Source: Chryseobacterium sp. FP211-J200
GTDB taxonomy: Bacteria; Bacteroidota; Bacteroidia; Flavobacteriales; Weeksellaceae
Reading direction: 5' to 3'
DNA: 64,000 bases
NCBI RefSeq assembly: GCF_001643375.1
Contig: NZ_LSHB01000021.1
Span: forward strand, 19,922-83,921
Shown: positions 19,095 to 28,763 of the stretch, in pieces
Layout: each line of letters begins with the position of its first letter
How positions within the stretch are numbered: the stretch's first letter is position 1
Position numbers and translations under genes: made by a program
Notes under the pieces: model-generated
The model's database searches: none
What the model was told of the DNA's origin: nothing
The model's input: the letters and a program-made list of their open reading frames with translations, nothing else

Positions 19095-19859
19095 TTAATT
19101 ATTTAAAGTTGTAAAACCACCGTCAATAGGGTAATCTACACCTGTTATGAATGAAGCTTCATCACTGCATAAATACAATGCTAAAGAGGCTACTTCCTCA
19201 GGCTGAGCCATTCTTCCGATTGGTTGGGTTTTGGATAATTTTTCAAACATCTCTTCTATGTTGTCCGGATAATTTTTCTGTAAAAATCCATCCACAAAAG
19301 GCGTATGTACACGTGCCGGAGAAATGGAATTGCAACGGATATTTTCATTAATATAATCTTTGGCAACACTCATGGTCATTGCTTTCACCGCACCTTTGGC
19401 CGTACTGTAGGCAAAACGGTCAGGGATCCCGACCAATGCGGCAATGGAAGCCATATTGATGATCACACCGCCTCCTGATTTTCTAATTTGTGGAATGGCT
19501 GCGAACAGACAATTGTAGACTCCTTTAATATTGACATTATAAATTCTGTCGAAATCATCTTCTGAAGTAGTGTCCGCTTTTCCGATGTGCGCAATGCCTG
19601 CGTTATTGACAAGAATATTGATCGCCCCAATTTGTGCAAAAACTTCCAAAACATCTTTTTGTTTGGAAACATCACAAGCATACACTGTAGCATTGCCTCC
19701 GTACGATCTAATTTTTTCGAGAGTTTGCTGTCCGCTTTGTTCTGTAATTTCGAGAATGTGAACTTCTGCACCATTGGCTGCGAGCTGAACGGCAATGGCT
19801 TGTCCAATCCCGCTTCCTCCGCCGGTTACAACGGCTTTTTTACTTTTTAATGAAAACAT
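19095..19859 (-). CDS. SDR oxidoreductase, probable 2-keto-3-deoxy-L-fuconate dehydrogenase
   Basis: A complete 254-residue classical SDR: VVTGGGSGIGQAIA (cofactor glycine motif), INILVNNAGIAHIG, the catalytic Ser in INMASIAALVG, and Tyr/Lys in FAYSTAKGAV. The C-terminal YLCSDEASFITGVDYPIDGG is typical. In the fucose pathway it would oxidise 2-keto-3-deoxy-L-fuconate at C4 with NAD+. It lies between the UxaA-type dehydratase and the FAH hydrolase, which act before and after it. The substrate is an inference. Confidence 0.88.
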   Translation of the reverse strand: MFSLKSKKAVVTGGGSGIGQAIAVQLAANGAEVHILEITEQSGQQTLEKIRSYGGNATVYACDVSKQKDVLEVFAQIGAINILVNNAGIAHIGKADTTSEDDFDRIYNVNIKGVYNCLFAAIPQIRKSGGGVIINMASIAALVGIPDRFAYSTAKGAVKAMTMSVAKDYINENIRCNSISPARVHTPFVDGFLQKNYPDNIEEMFEKLSKTQPIGRMAQPEEVASLALYLCSDEASFITGVDYPIDGGFTTLNN

Positions 19860-19885
19860 TTTTATTAATTAAAAGATTAACTTTT

Positions 19886-21526
19886 TTAAAGACTGACGCC
19901 TCTTTTCCAAGGGATAAAATCATCTTGATTCAATGCTACTGCTTTGGGAATGATATTTCCGCTGGCAACGTCGATGCAGAAATCTAAAATATCTTCCCCC
20001 ATTTCCTGAATGGTTTTTTCGCCACTTACAACCGCACCTGTATCAATATCGATAATATCTGACATTTTTGTTGCTAAAACAGAATTGGTAGCCACTTTGA
20101 TGACAGGGCAAACCGGATTTCCTGTTGGTGTCCCCAAACCTGTCGTAAAAAGAATCAAAGTTGCTCCGGAAGCTGCCTTTCCAGTGGTAGCTTCCACATC
20201 ATTTCCCGGTGTGCAGACAAGGCTTAATCCCGGTTTGGTTGCAGGTTCAGTGTAATCCAAAACATCAACAACTGGTGCTGAACCTCCTTTTTTCGCGGCG
20301 CCTGCAGATTTGATAGCATCTGTGATCAATCCGTCTTTAATATTTCCCGGTGATGGGTTCATATAAAATCCTGAACCTACTGCGTGGGCAAGTTCATCAT
20401 ATTCTGTCATCAATCTGATGAATTTTTCAGCGGTTGGTTTATCAACGGCACGATCTATTAATTCCTGTTCGACACCACACAATTCAGGGAACTCTGCCAA
20501 TAAAACTTTAGCTCCCAAAACCGAAAGGATATCAGCAAGATGTCCTACAGCTGGATTGGCAGAAATACCACTGAAAACGTCACTTCCGCCACATTTTACA
20601 CCGACACAAAGTTTGCTGATTGGGGCATCTTCACGTTCAATTTTATTAATTTCTAAAAGTCCTTTCAGGGTTTCAAAAATGGCATTTTTGATCATTGTTT
20701 CCTCACTTACCGCTTTTTGTTGTTCGAAAACAAGCAGAGGTTTATCGAAATCAGGATTTCGATTGTATAAATCCTTTTTAAAATTGTCGATCTGAAGGTG
20801 CTGACAACCTAAACTTAACAAAGTGATCCCAGCGACGTTTGGATGGTCGGCATAAGCTGCCAACAGTTTGCTGAGTGTATCAGCATCCTGTCTTGTTCCG
20901 CCGCAACCACCTGTATGATTGAGAAATTTGATACCGTCTACATTCTTAAAAACTCGATCTTTTGCAGGAATATTTGACGGTGAAAAATTTAGATCATCAA
21001 TACTTTCTCCTTTTGAAATGGCTTCCACCAATTGATGGGTGTAATCTTTGTATTTTGCATCAACCGAATATCCTAAGTTGTCATAAAGTGATTCTTTGAT
21101 AATATCAAGATTACGGTTTTCACAAAAAACTGTCGGAATAAAAAGCCAGTAATTGGCCGTTCCCACATCGCCGTTCGAGCGGTGATAACCTTTAAAGGTC
21201 TTGTGTAGAAATCTTGACACATCGGGTTTTGTCCAATGATAGTCAACATCGCGGTAATAGTAAGGTTCAGCAGCGTGTTTGGTGTTGTCTGTAGTCATTC
21301 GGGTTCTCGCTGCGAGATCGTACTGCACTTTACCTACCAAAACGCCATACATAAAGATCGCGTCACCTTGCTTCATATCATTAATAAAGAATTTGTGTTT
21401 GGCAGGGATGACCTCAAGGGTCGTATAATTGACTCCTTCAAATATAATTTCGGTTTCCGCAGCGATATCCTGCCAAGCGACCAGAACATTATCTTTATGG
21501 TTTATTTTTAAAATCAAATTGCTCAT
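19886..21526 (-). CDS. UxaA-family (altronate dehydratase-like) hydratase, probable L-fuconate dehydratase
   Basis: A 546-residue protein with an N-terminal SAF domain (about 1-95; MKQGDAIFMYG, AEPYYYRDVDYHW) and a C-terminal UxaA/GarD dehydratase domain (FLNHTGGCGGTR, SLGCQHLQID, GVKCGGSDVFSGISANPAVG, CTPGNDVEATTGKAASGATL, GNPVCPVIKVATNS). Both domains are often separate in other bacteria; the fused form is common in Bacteroidetes. Context indicates L-fuconate to 2-keto-3-deoxy-L-fuconate. Altronate would be the alternative substrate, but no uronate genes are nearby. Confidence 0.87.
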   Translation of the reverse strand: MSNLILKINHKDNVLVAWQDIAAETEIIFEGVNYTTLEVIPAKHKFFINDMKQGDAIFMYGVLVGKVQYDLAARTRMTTDNTKHAAEPYYYRDVDYHWTKPDVSRFLHKTFKGYHRSNGDVGTANYWLFIPTVFCENRNLDIIKESLYDNLGYSVDAKYKDYTHQLVEAISKGESIDDLNFSPSNIPAKDRVFKNVDGIKFLNHTGGCGGTRQDADTLSKLLAAYADHPNVAGITLLSLGCQHLQIDNFKKDLYNRNPDFDKPLLVFEQQKAVSEETMIKNAIFETLKGLLEINKIEREDAPISKLCVGVKCGGSDVFSGISANPAVGHLADILSVLGAKVLLAEFPELCGVEQELIDRAVDKPTAEKFIRLMTEYDELAHAVGSGFYMNPSPGNIKDGLITDAIKSAGAAKKGGSAPVVDVLDYTEPATKPGLSLVCTPGNDVEATTGKAASGATLILFTTGLGTPTGNPVCPVIKVATNSVLATKMSDIIDIDTGAVVSGEKTIQEMGEDILDFCIDVASGNIIPKAVALNQDDFIPWKRGVSL

Positions 21527-21544
21527 TACTTAGATTTGCATTAA

Positions 21545-22822
21545 TTATAATGATGGCTTTTTATTTCTGGATACAAGTGAAAATATAAGCACAATGACAA
21601 AACATATCAAGGGAACAACATAAGAGAAATGGATATTCCCCGAAATATCTGTGATCTTACTTGCCAATGGTGGTATGATCGCACCACCAACAATTGACAT
21701 TATCAATAAACTGGAGGCAGGTTTCGTATCTGATCCTGCACCTTCTATTCCCAAAGCAAAAATAGTTGGGAACATAATTGACATGAAAAATGTAAGCGCG
21801 ACAAGCGAATACAATGTTGAGACCCCTGACCCTGCAATTACCCAGATACTGAGAACAATACTGATAATGCTATAGATCGTCAATAGTTTTTGTGGCGAAA
21901 TATATCTCATCAAAAAAGTTCCTGCAAAACGTCCGGTCATAAATAGAAATCCTGCCACACCAGCGTAATATTTTGCTTCCTGACCTTTCATATTGATGGC
22001 ATCTTCAGCAAAGACCAAGAGAAAACTGAAGATGTATATTTGGGCACCGATATAAAAAAACTGAGCTAGAACGCCCCATCCGACATTTTTCACACCTAAA
22101 ACCTGTAGGAAATTCTTTGTTGATTTTTCTTTGCTTTCTGTTACTTCCGGTAGTTTTACCAATAAAAATAAAAACATAACCAACAGAATGATCAGTCCCA
22201 ATATGATGTAAGGTCATTTTACAAGCGAAGTTTCGGCCTGAATGTAAGCTAGTTTTGCTGCCTGGTCAAGTGCTGTAATTTCTTCCTGTGATTTTGGTTC
22301 TTCACCCAGAATAAAAATTCCGCCGATAATAGGGGCAACAGAAGCGGCTAAACCATTAAAAGACTGTGCAAAGTTCAATCTTTGTGTTGCTTTTTCAGGC
22401 GGCCCCAAGACGGTGATGTAAGGATTTGCTGCTGTTTCCAGAATCGCCAACCCACAAGACAAGACAAAAAGAGCTCCGAGAAAAAACGGGTAACTAATTG
22501 TATTGACAGCCGGAACAAACATAAAACAGCCCGCTGCGAAAAAGAACAGACCAACCAGAATTCCGGTTTTGTAGCCATATTTCTGAATGATCAGTCCGGC
22601 AGGAATTGCCAGTAAAAAGTAAGCTGCAAAAACAGATGAATCTACGAGCGAAGCTTGAAAATGGTTCAATTGAAAAGCACTTCGCAGGTGTTTGATCAGG
22701 ATAGGGTCCAGATTATGGATGAATCCCCAGAAGAAGAACAAACTCGTGATAAGAATGAGTGGAAAACTGTAATTCCTCTTTTTCGAAGAAGAAATTGGGT
22801 TTTCTGGAGTGGTATTATTCAT
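21545..22822 (-). pseudogene. fucP: L-fucose permease (FucP, MFS) interrupted by an in-frame TGA
   Basis: Two stretches in the same frame together make a normal 425-residue FucP-type MFS transporter: MNNTTPENP with LITSLFFFWGFIHNLDPILI (first helix), ETAANPYITVLGPPEKATQRLNFAQ split over the family motif, and a second half from GLIILLVMFLFLLV. They are separated only by TGA at 22214-22216, in the context SLVK-stop-PYIILG. Homologues would be expected to have Trp (TGG) or a similar residue there. Start ATG 22822; the upstream extension to 22885 was rejected. It is the first gene of the operon. One base change therefore removes about half the transporter, unless it is a sequencing error. Confidence 0.88.
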
Positions 22823-23187
22823 TGATCTGGTTTGTTTTAAAGATTGTTTCCTCTGAATCAATTTAAAGGTTAATCGATCGCACAAAGTGTTTTTTAAATA
22901 AAACTTTTAAGTCTTTAGCCATATTTAAAATTTCCTGCTTTTTAAAATTATATATATTTTCTGAAACATCAGCACAGGACAGTACAAGACAGTTTAGATC
23001 GAGCACCACAAAATCTCGGTAGAAGTAAGTATTCATAGGAGCAAAAGATATAATAGACAACTTAAAAATCACCATTCTGATCTTTAATAAGGTATATCGA
23101 TCTCTGAACTTTGTCAACAAATAGTAATAAAAAAACCTTCAAAAACCAATTAGAAGGGTTTCAGTGAAAAACTAGACCTGATATTTC
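22823..23187. other. Upstream region of the fucose operon, no sound gene
   Basis: The region between the permease start and the LamG remnant. A minus-strand 85-residue frame at 22863-23120 has no recognisable family and uneven composition, so I do not call it. No clear TAnnTTTG box or operator palindrome was found in front of the permease, although the operon promoter must lie here. Confidence 0.4.
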
Positions 23188-23572
23188 TTAAGGATAGTAG
23201 TTTCCGACACTTTTTTTTAGCCATATCAAGGTTGAAAACTTCTTTTGATGTGCAATTGATTTTTTCTTTAAGGATAACTTTTCCACTCATATCGCTTGAT
23301 CAGACAATGCATAATTGAACATTTTAAATTCAGCAAACGTAGCTTTTTACGGCGAAGGAGCAGTATCCGCTTTGAACTCAAGTTCGCCAATATTCCCAAT
23401 GACAAGATCACTAGCATCACCAAGTCCAGTAATAGCCGTCTCATCGCCCTTAGAGATGAGAACGCCATCTGTGTAGATCCTCATTTTATGAGCAACTATA
23501 TCTCTTATGATGAGAACATTCGCCCATTGATGTGGAAAATATTGCTTGATATTAGAAGTGATCTTTTTTTTA
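23188..23572 (-). pseudogene. LamG/concanavalin-like domain remnant
   Basis: Minus-strand translation gives NIKQYFPHQWANVLIIRD, MRIYTDGVLISKGDET and DLVIGNIGELEF, the core of a LamG (laminin-G-like) lectin domain of the kind attached to secreted glycosidases, then a TAA, then KATFAEFKMFNYALSDQAI in the same frame, then a frameshifted end (VGNYYP). It has at least two disabling changes and no N-terminal part. It stops abruptly at about 23573, where a tRNA-derived repeat begins, which suggests that a mobile-element insertion or deletion cut the gene. Confidence 0.7.
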
Positions 23573-23574
23573 AA

Positions 23575-23625
23575 GTGGTCCCACCTAGAGTAAATTTGGT
23601 TTTAACCATTTTTATTTATTCCAAA
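23575..23625. repeat. tRNA-3'-end-derived repeat, copy 1
   Basis: GTGGTCCCACCTAGAGTAAA and the following TTTGGTTTTAACC-ATTTTTATTTATT match the sequence at 55311-55360 with few differences. The first part, read on the minus strand (AGGTGGGACCAC), is the 3' acceptor end of a tRNA. At 55311 the same sequence lies next to an integrase gene. This copy abuts a truncated LamG gene and looks like the end of a lost integrative element. Confidence 0.65.
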
Positions 23626-23886
23626 GAGGAAACGATACATTCCAATTTTATGGACAGTTAAATGCACAAAAATGTCGAAGACATTAACCTATGAAATCAA
23701 AATCGCGCTAATATATTGAAGCTTAAATAGCTAGGCCATTTATACAGTCTCGGTACTGTGAAAATTAAATTTTATTTAATCAATCAATAACATCTTGTTT
23801 ACAATAACCAGTATTTAAAAGGATTTGTTAAGGGTTTGTTCATTTACTGATAAGGTTGCATTAATCAAGAATGGTCTCGAATCTCA

Positions 23887-23894
23887 TAGTTTTG
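23887..23894 (+). promoter_or_regulatory. -7 box of the TonB-receptor/phytase operon
   Basis: TAGTTTTG matches TAnnTTTG and ends 20 bases before ATG 23915. The nearest upstream TTG is too far away to be a confident -33 element. Confidence 0.4.
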
Positions 23895-23914
23895 TTGCTA
23901 TCTAAAATTTAAAA

Positions 23915-26740
23915 ATGAAAAAAGTATTATGCACGGTCTTACTGTGTGCATCAATGATCATTTTCGCACAGAAAGGCACAGTCTCAGGAAATATCAACGA
24001 CAACTCTCGGATAGCACTGCCTGGCGCAAAAATCACGTTGAGTCCAGGCAATATTTTTACGGTCTCAGACGAACACGGTAATTTCGTCTTCCTTGATGTT
24101 CCTGCAGGAAATTACACCTTGAATGTCGATTATATCGGATATGGTCAAAAAGGTATCCCCATATTGGTAGATTCAGATAGGAACACAAGACAGAATATTG
24201 TTTTCACTACAAAGGAAGAGCAGATCTCTGAGGTAAAGATCAAAGGTTTAGCTTTACAAAACCAAGCTCGTGCACTCAATAAGCAAAAAAGCAATGCCAA
24301 TATTACCAATGTCATTTCAGCGGATCAAATGGGAAAGTTCCCTGATGCCAATATTGGTGACGCTTTGAAAAGAGTTCCAGGAATCACCATGCAGAATGAC
24401 CAAGGGGAAGCGAGAAATATAATCATTAGAGGCTTGGCTCCCGAACTGAATTCCGTAACCTTAAATGGGAACAGAATTCCGTCTGCTGAAGGAGATAACA
24501 GAAATGTGCAGATGGATTTGATTCCCTCAGATATGATCCAGATCGTTGAAGTCAATAAAACATTGACTTCTGATATGGACGCCGACGCGATTGGAGGATC
24601 TGTGGACCTCATCACTAGAACCGCATCGGCAAAGGAGAGAATTTCAATTTCTACGGCCTCGGGCTACAATCCAATTCGTTCAAAAGCTTTGTTTGCGGAC
24701 AGTTTTGTGTACAGCAACAGGTTTGCAGGTGGAAAATTAGGATTGGTCTTAAACGGTTCATACAATAACAATGATTACGGTTCTGATAATGTGGAAGGCG
24801 TCTGGACAAAAGATGATGCGGGAAATGTTTATATGGAGGAAATGGACATCCGAAAGTACGATGTAAAACGTGAAAGAAAAAGTATAGGAACTGATCTTGA
24901 TTTTAAATTTAATGATAAAAATAACATCAGAGTTTCTGCTTTGTACAACTGGAGAGACGATTGGGAAAACAGATACAGATTAAGAATAAAAGATATCGAA
25001 CCTATTTATTCTGATGCTTCCGAGACCAATATCTCAGGATTCAATGCGGTGCTGAACCGTCAAACAAAAGGTGGGATCAATAATAAGCTAAATGATTCAA
25101 GACGTCTGGAAAGACAGATCATGCAGAATTATTCGATACTCGGAAATCACGTTATCGGTAGTAAACTGGAGATGGATTGGGGCGCCTCTTACTCAAAGGC
25201 TGAGGAACAGAGACCCGACGAAAGATATTTGACCTACGAAGCTGAAACTGCAGATAACGGTGATGACATCGGACTGTCAAGTAATTTTTCAACCAAAAAG
25301 CCAATGTTCACATTACAGAATCAGGTTGGTCTCAATCAGTATGCTTTTGATGAGTTGAGCCAGCAAAACGGACTTACTTATGAAGAGGAGATCACGGGCA
25401 GATTGAATTTCAGAGTTCCGTTTTCTATCATTGAAAATCAAAAAGGCCGTTTGAGATTTGGTGGAAAGGCCAGATTGAAATTCAAAAAACGTGAAAATGA
25501 TTTCTTTTCCTACGAACCTACCGGAAATTTCATGGATAATCTAGGGCAGACCGGTCTTGTGAATTGGAATGGACGTTTCAATCCAAATTCAGCTTATGCT
25601 CCCGGACTTTTTGCAAGCAACACTTATTTAGGAAATCTAAATTTAAACGCTCCATCTTACGAGCAGTCAAGTGAGCCTTCAGAATTTCTTTCGTCAAATT
25701 ATTCGGCGAACGAAAAGATTTACGCGGGTTATCTGAGGTGGGACCAGAACTTTACTGATCAACTTTCCATGATCATCGGAGTTAGAGTTGAAAATACCCA
25801 GATCGACTACACTGGAAATGTGGTTGAGGACGAAGAGAATCTTACAGGAAGCAGAAGTATCGAAAGCCAATACACCAACTGGTTGCCGAGCATTGCTTTC
25901 AAATACGCTCCTGATAGGGATCTGGTACTGAGGGTTGCATACTCCACCGCCTTGGCAAGACCTAGTTATTTCAAAATATCGCCTTATGTCAATATCTTGC
26001 CGAATGACAGAGTGGTCTCTGCTGGAAATCCTGATTTGAAGGCTTCTTACGCCCATAATTATGATGTGATGGGAGAATATTATTTTAAATCTGTCGGGAT
26101 CTTGTCTTTGGGAGGTTTCTATAAGAAGATCAACAATTTCATCTACGATTACAGAGATCAAAGTTTCAACAGAGAAAAATTTGCACAGATGTTTCCAGAT
26201 ATCTCGAATACTTTAGAAGGCGGTCAGAACTACACGTTGGTATTGCCACAGAACGGTGAGTCTGTCCAGGTCTACGGTTTTGAGGCGGCGGTGCAGAGGC
26301 AGCTTGATTTTCTTCCTGGCTTTCTTTCGCATTTTGGCGTCTATCTAAACTACACCTACACAAAATCCAAGGCAAAAGGTGTATATAATGCGGACGGAGA
26401 TCTGAGGACAAATGTGATGTTGCCGGGAACGGCGCCTCATATGTTCAACTCATCTTTATCATGGGAGAGCAAAAAATTCACTGCTAGACTGTCATTGAAT
26501 CACGCCGCGGCCTATCTTGATGAGTTTGGTTCCACGGATTTTGATGACCGCTACTATGACAAACAGACTTTTGTGGACGCCAATGTTTCTTACGCACTTA
26601 CAAGCTTCATGAGAGTTTTTGCAGAGGCCAATAACTTGACCAACCAGCCGTTACGTTACTATCAGGGTGAAAAAAACAGAACCATGCAGATGGAATATTA
26701 TATGCCGAGATATACGCTGGGATTAAAATTTGATTTTTAA
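23915..26740 (+). CDS. TonB-dependent receptor with carboxypeptidase-regulatory N-domain
   Basis: A 941-residue outer-membrane receptor: signal peptide MKKVLCTVLLCASMIIFAQ, a CarboxypepD_reg-like domain (about 22-100; GTVSGNINDNSRIALPGAKI), TonB plug (about 115-235; GDALKRVPGITMQND, NIIIRGLAPELNSVTLNGNR), and a barrel ending in YTLGLKFDF. The plug and length resemble the receptors often encoded beside phytases or other phosphoesterases. The phytase gene starts four bases after its stop, so both are probably translated from one mRNA, suggesting uptake of phytate or its breakdown products. Intact. Confidence 0.9.
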   Translation: MKKVLCTVLLCASMIIFAQKGTVSGNINDNSRIALPGAKITLSPGNIFTVSDEHGNFVFLDVPAGNYTLNVDYIGYGQKGIPILVDSDRNTRQNIVFTTKEEQISEVKIKGLALQNQARALNKQKSNANITNVISADQMGKFPDANIGDALKRVPGITMQNDQGEARNIIIRGLAPELNSVTLNGNRIPSAEGDNRNVQMDLIPSDMIQIVEVNKTLTSDMDADAIGGSVDLITRTASAKERISISTASGYNPIRSKALFADSFVYSNRFAGGKLGLVLNGSYNNNDYGSDNVEGVWTKDDAGNVYMEEMDIRKYDVKRERKSIGTDLDFKFNDKNNIRVSALYNWRDDWENRYRLRIKDIEPIYSDASETNISGFNAVLNRQTKGGINNKLNDSRRLERQIMQNYSILGNHVIGSKLEMDWGASYSKAEEQRPDERYLTYEAETADNGDDIGLSSNFSTKKPMFTLQNQVGLNQYAFDELSQQNGLTYEEEITGRLNFRVPFSIIENQKGRLRFGGKARLKFKKRENDFFSYEPTGNFMDNLGQTGLVNWNGRFNPNSAYAPGLFASNTYLGNLNLNAPSYEQSSEPSEFLSSNYSANEKIYAGYLRWDQNFTDQLSMIIGVRVENTQIDYTGNVVEDEENLTGSRSIESQYTNWLPSIAFKYAPDRDLVLRVAYSTALARPSYFKISPYVNILPNDRVVSAGNPDLKASYAHNYDVMGEYYFKSVGILSLGGFYKKINNFIYDYRDQSFNREKFAQMFPDISNTLEGGQNYTLVLPQNGESVQVYGFEAAVQRQLDFLPGFLSHFGVYLNYTYTKSKAKGVYNADGDLRTNVMLPGTAPHMFNSSLSWESKKFTARLSLNHAAAYLDEFGSTDFDDRYYDKQTFVDANVSYALTSFMRVFAEANNLTNQPLRYYQGEKNRTMQMEYYMPRYTLGLKFDF

Positions 26741-26744
26741 GAAA

Positions 26745-27779
26745 ATGAATAAAAGAATATATATGAAAAGAAGTTTTGTTGTGCTTGGAATGTTGACGTT
26801 GTTGACATCTTGCTCAGTATTGAAAAAGAACAAAAATGCTTTAAAACCCGACATCATTACAGAAAAAGTGATGTTCGATACTGATGATCCAGCAATATGG
26901 ATAAATCCTGATGATGCCTCAAAAAGCATTATTGTGGGAACAGATAAGCTGACTGATGGGGGATTATATGCATTTGATCTTGAAGGGAAAATTATCAATA
27001 AAGTAACAGGACTTGGTCGTCCAAATAATGTTGATATTGGTTATGGACTTTCTTTGAATGGCAAATTAGTGGATTTTGCTGCAGTTACTGAAAGAGACAC
27101 CGATAAAGTAAGAATTTATTCATTACCGGAATTAAAAGAAATTGGTGAATTTTCAGTATTCGATGGTGAAGAGCTCCGTTCACCGATGGGAATATCCGTA
27201 TACAAAGACCCTGAATCGAAAGACATCTATGTGATCGTAGGAAGGAAGACAGGGCCGAGTGATCAATACTTGTGGCAGTACAGGCTTTCTGATGACCAAG
27301 GCAAGATAAAAGCTGATGTCGTGAGAAAATTAGGCCAGTTCAGCGGACTGAAAGAGATAGAAAGCATCGCTGTTGATGCAGAATTGGGATTCATCTACTA
27401 TTCTGATGAGATGTTTGGCGTACACGTCTATCATGCTGACCCGGCAAAAGGAGATGAAGAAATTTTGTTATTTGGCCAAGGCGACTTCAAGAGAGATATC
27501 GAGGGAATCTCGATCTATCCGACAGGAAAAGGTAAAGGCTATATCTTAATTTCCAATCAGCAGGCAGATACCTTCAATGTCTACCTGAGAGAAGATCCTG
27601 CAAAAGGAAAGATCGCAGAAGTACCATTCTCTACAAGCGAAAGTGACGGATCTGAAGTTACAGCGATCCCTTTAGGTGATCGTTTTCCTAAAGGCGTTCT
27701 TGTGGCCATGAGCAATGGAAAAGTATTTCATTACTACGATTGGCGCAAGATCGAAGAGCAAATCACAAAGGCGAGATAG
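26745..27779 (+). CDS. Beta-propeller phytase lipoprotein (3-phytase family)
   Basis: Hydrolyses phytate (inositol hexakisphosphate) in a Ca2+-dependent manner in the characterised family. Seen: a lipoprotein signal with lipobox LLTSC, then DTDDPAIWINPDDASKSIIVGTD, GRPNNVDIGYG, AAVTERDTDKVRIY, GRKTGPSDQYLWQY, EIESIAVDAELGFIYYSDE and DIEGISIY, the acidic blades that bind calcium and phosphate. Residue count (about 345) matches the family. ATG 26745 is used; ATG 26763 would give a shorter signal (MKRSFVVLG) and is equally possible. It follows the TonB receptor directly. Confidence 0.9.
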   Translation: MNKRIYMKRSFVVLGMLTLLTSCSVLKKNKNALKPDIITEKVMFDTDDPAIWINPDDASKSIIVGTDKLTDGGLYAFDLEGKIINKVTGLGRPNNVDIGYGLSLNGKLVDFAAVTERDTDKVRIYSLPELKEIGEFSVFDGEELRSPMGISVYKDPESKDIYVIVGRKTGPSDQYLWQYRLSDDQGKIKADVVRKLGQFSGLKEIESIAVDAELGFIYYSDEMFGVHVYHADPAKGDEEILLFGQGDFKRDIEGISIYPTGKGKGYILISNQQADTFNVYLREDPAKGKIAEVPFSTSESDGSEVTAIPLGDRFPKGVLVAMSNGKVFHYYDWRKIEEQITKAR

Positions 27780-27971
27780 TTAGCAATTTATCATTTGCAG
27801 ACCAAGGTCATTTATAAATGAGGTCATATTATTGACAAAATACACGACAGTACATATCCGAATATTAAAATTAACATCGAACACTTGAGTAATGGCAAGA
27901 CCTTATTGTTGATCAGCTTTATTGATATAGCTGTTGGTTAATGCTTCTAGATTTATTCTAATACTACACCA

Positions 27972-28763
27972 TCATAGATTCAAAACCAAACCCAGACCGG
28001 CAGACTTCGATTGAATGACCGGATAGATGAAGGTGACGCCTTTCGATTCGTTATTTTTGAAGATCTTATTGACAATGGGGAATATCCAATAGGCAATCTC
28101 GGTGCTCAGGATACCAAATCCAGCACCTGCAACCACATCGCCTACCCAATGTTTATCATTTAATGTCCTGTAAACACCTGTAAAAATTGCAATCGGATAT
28201 CCTGAAAGGGCAATCCAAATATTCTCATCCTGATATTCTCTGAAGAGAAAATGGGCGGAAGAAAAAGCAGTCGCTGTATGGCCGGAAGGAAAAGAAAGAT
28301 GATTGGTACCATCCGGACGTTCCTCTTTTACAAGATGCTTTAAAGGCAAAACAAATGCAGCTGAAATCAGCTGAGAGGTTCCGTAGATAATAGTTCGCTC
28401 CTTAAGATCATGCTTTCCTTTTATGCCTGCAAGATGATAACCGTAGACCATTGCTGCAGGCAAATATTGGGTGTAGTTATCAAGCGTGATATGCTTAGGT
28501 TGATGTTCTCCGATCTCATACTTTGTGGAACTGTTTAGATTTTTGAGCGCATCAGAACTTAGGCTGACCACTCCGAAGCCAATAAACACTGTTGGAATAA
28601 TGAGTTTTTTGTAGCTTGGTCTGTACACTGAATCACCGTAATTTTCTACATCGAGTTTTTTCAGTTCGGCTGAATCAGATTTAACCTGTCCAAAACAAAT
28701 ATTTGAACAGGTTAAACCAATGATTATTAATATTTTCTTAGTTTTGAAGCTAAATCTGATCAT
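27972..28763 (-). CDS. PAP2-superfamily membrane phosphatase
   Basis: A 263-residue protein with an N-terminal export signal and hydrophobic segments. The three PAP2 active-site motifs are visible: KHLVKEERPDGTN (KxxxxxxRP), SFPSGHTATAF (PSGH) and RTLNDKHWVGDVVAG (RxxxxxHxxxD). Family members act on lipid phosphates such as undecaprenyl diphosphate or phosphatidic acid, at the membrane's outer face. Its start is directly adjacent to the stop of the haem-binding protein gene, so they are likely co-transcribed. Substrate unknown. Confidence 0.88.
   Translation of the reverse strand: MIRFSFKTKKILIIIGLTCSNICFGQVKSDSAELKKLDVENYGDSVYRPSYKKLIIPTVFIGFGVVSLSSDALKNLNSSTKYEIGEHQPKHITLDNYTQYLPAAMVYGYHLAGIKGKHDLKERTIIYGTSQLISAAFVLPLKHLVKEERPDGTNHLSFPSGHTATAFSSAHFLFREYQDENIWIALSGYPIAIFTGVYRTLNDKHWVGDVVAGAGFGILSTEIAYWIFPIVNKIFKNNESKGVTFIYPVIQSKSAGLGLVLNL

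Noticed and set aside
22214..22216. TGA in fucP as selenocysteine or programmed readthrough
   Set aside because: No SECIS-like hairpin follows and FucP is not a selenoprotein family; a nonsense change or error is simpler.
22863..23120. 85-residue minus-strand ORF upstream of fucP
   Set aside because: Composition and lack of any motif or start signal suggest chance; it overlaps the region needed for the operon promoter.
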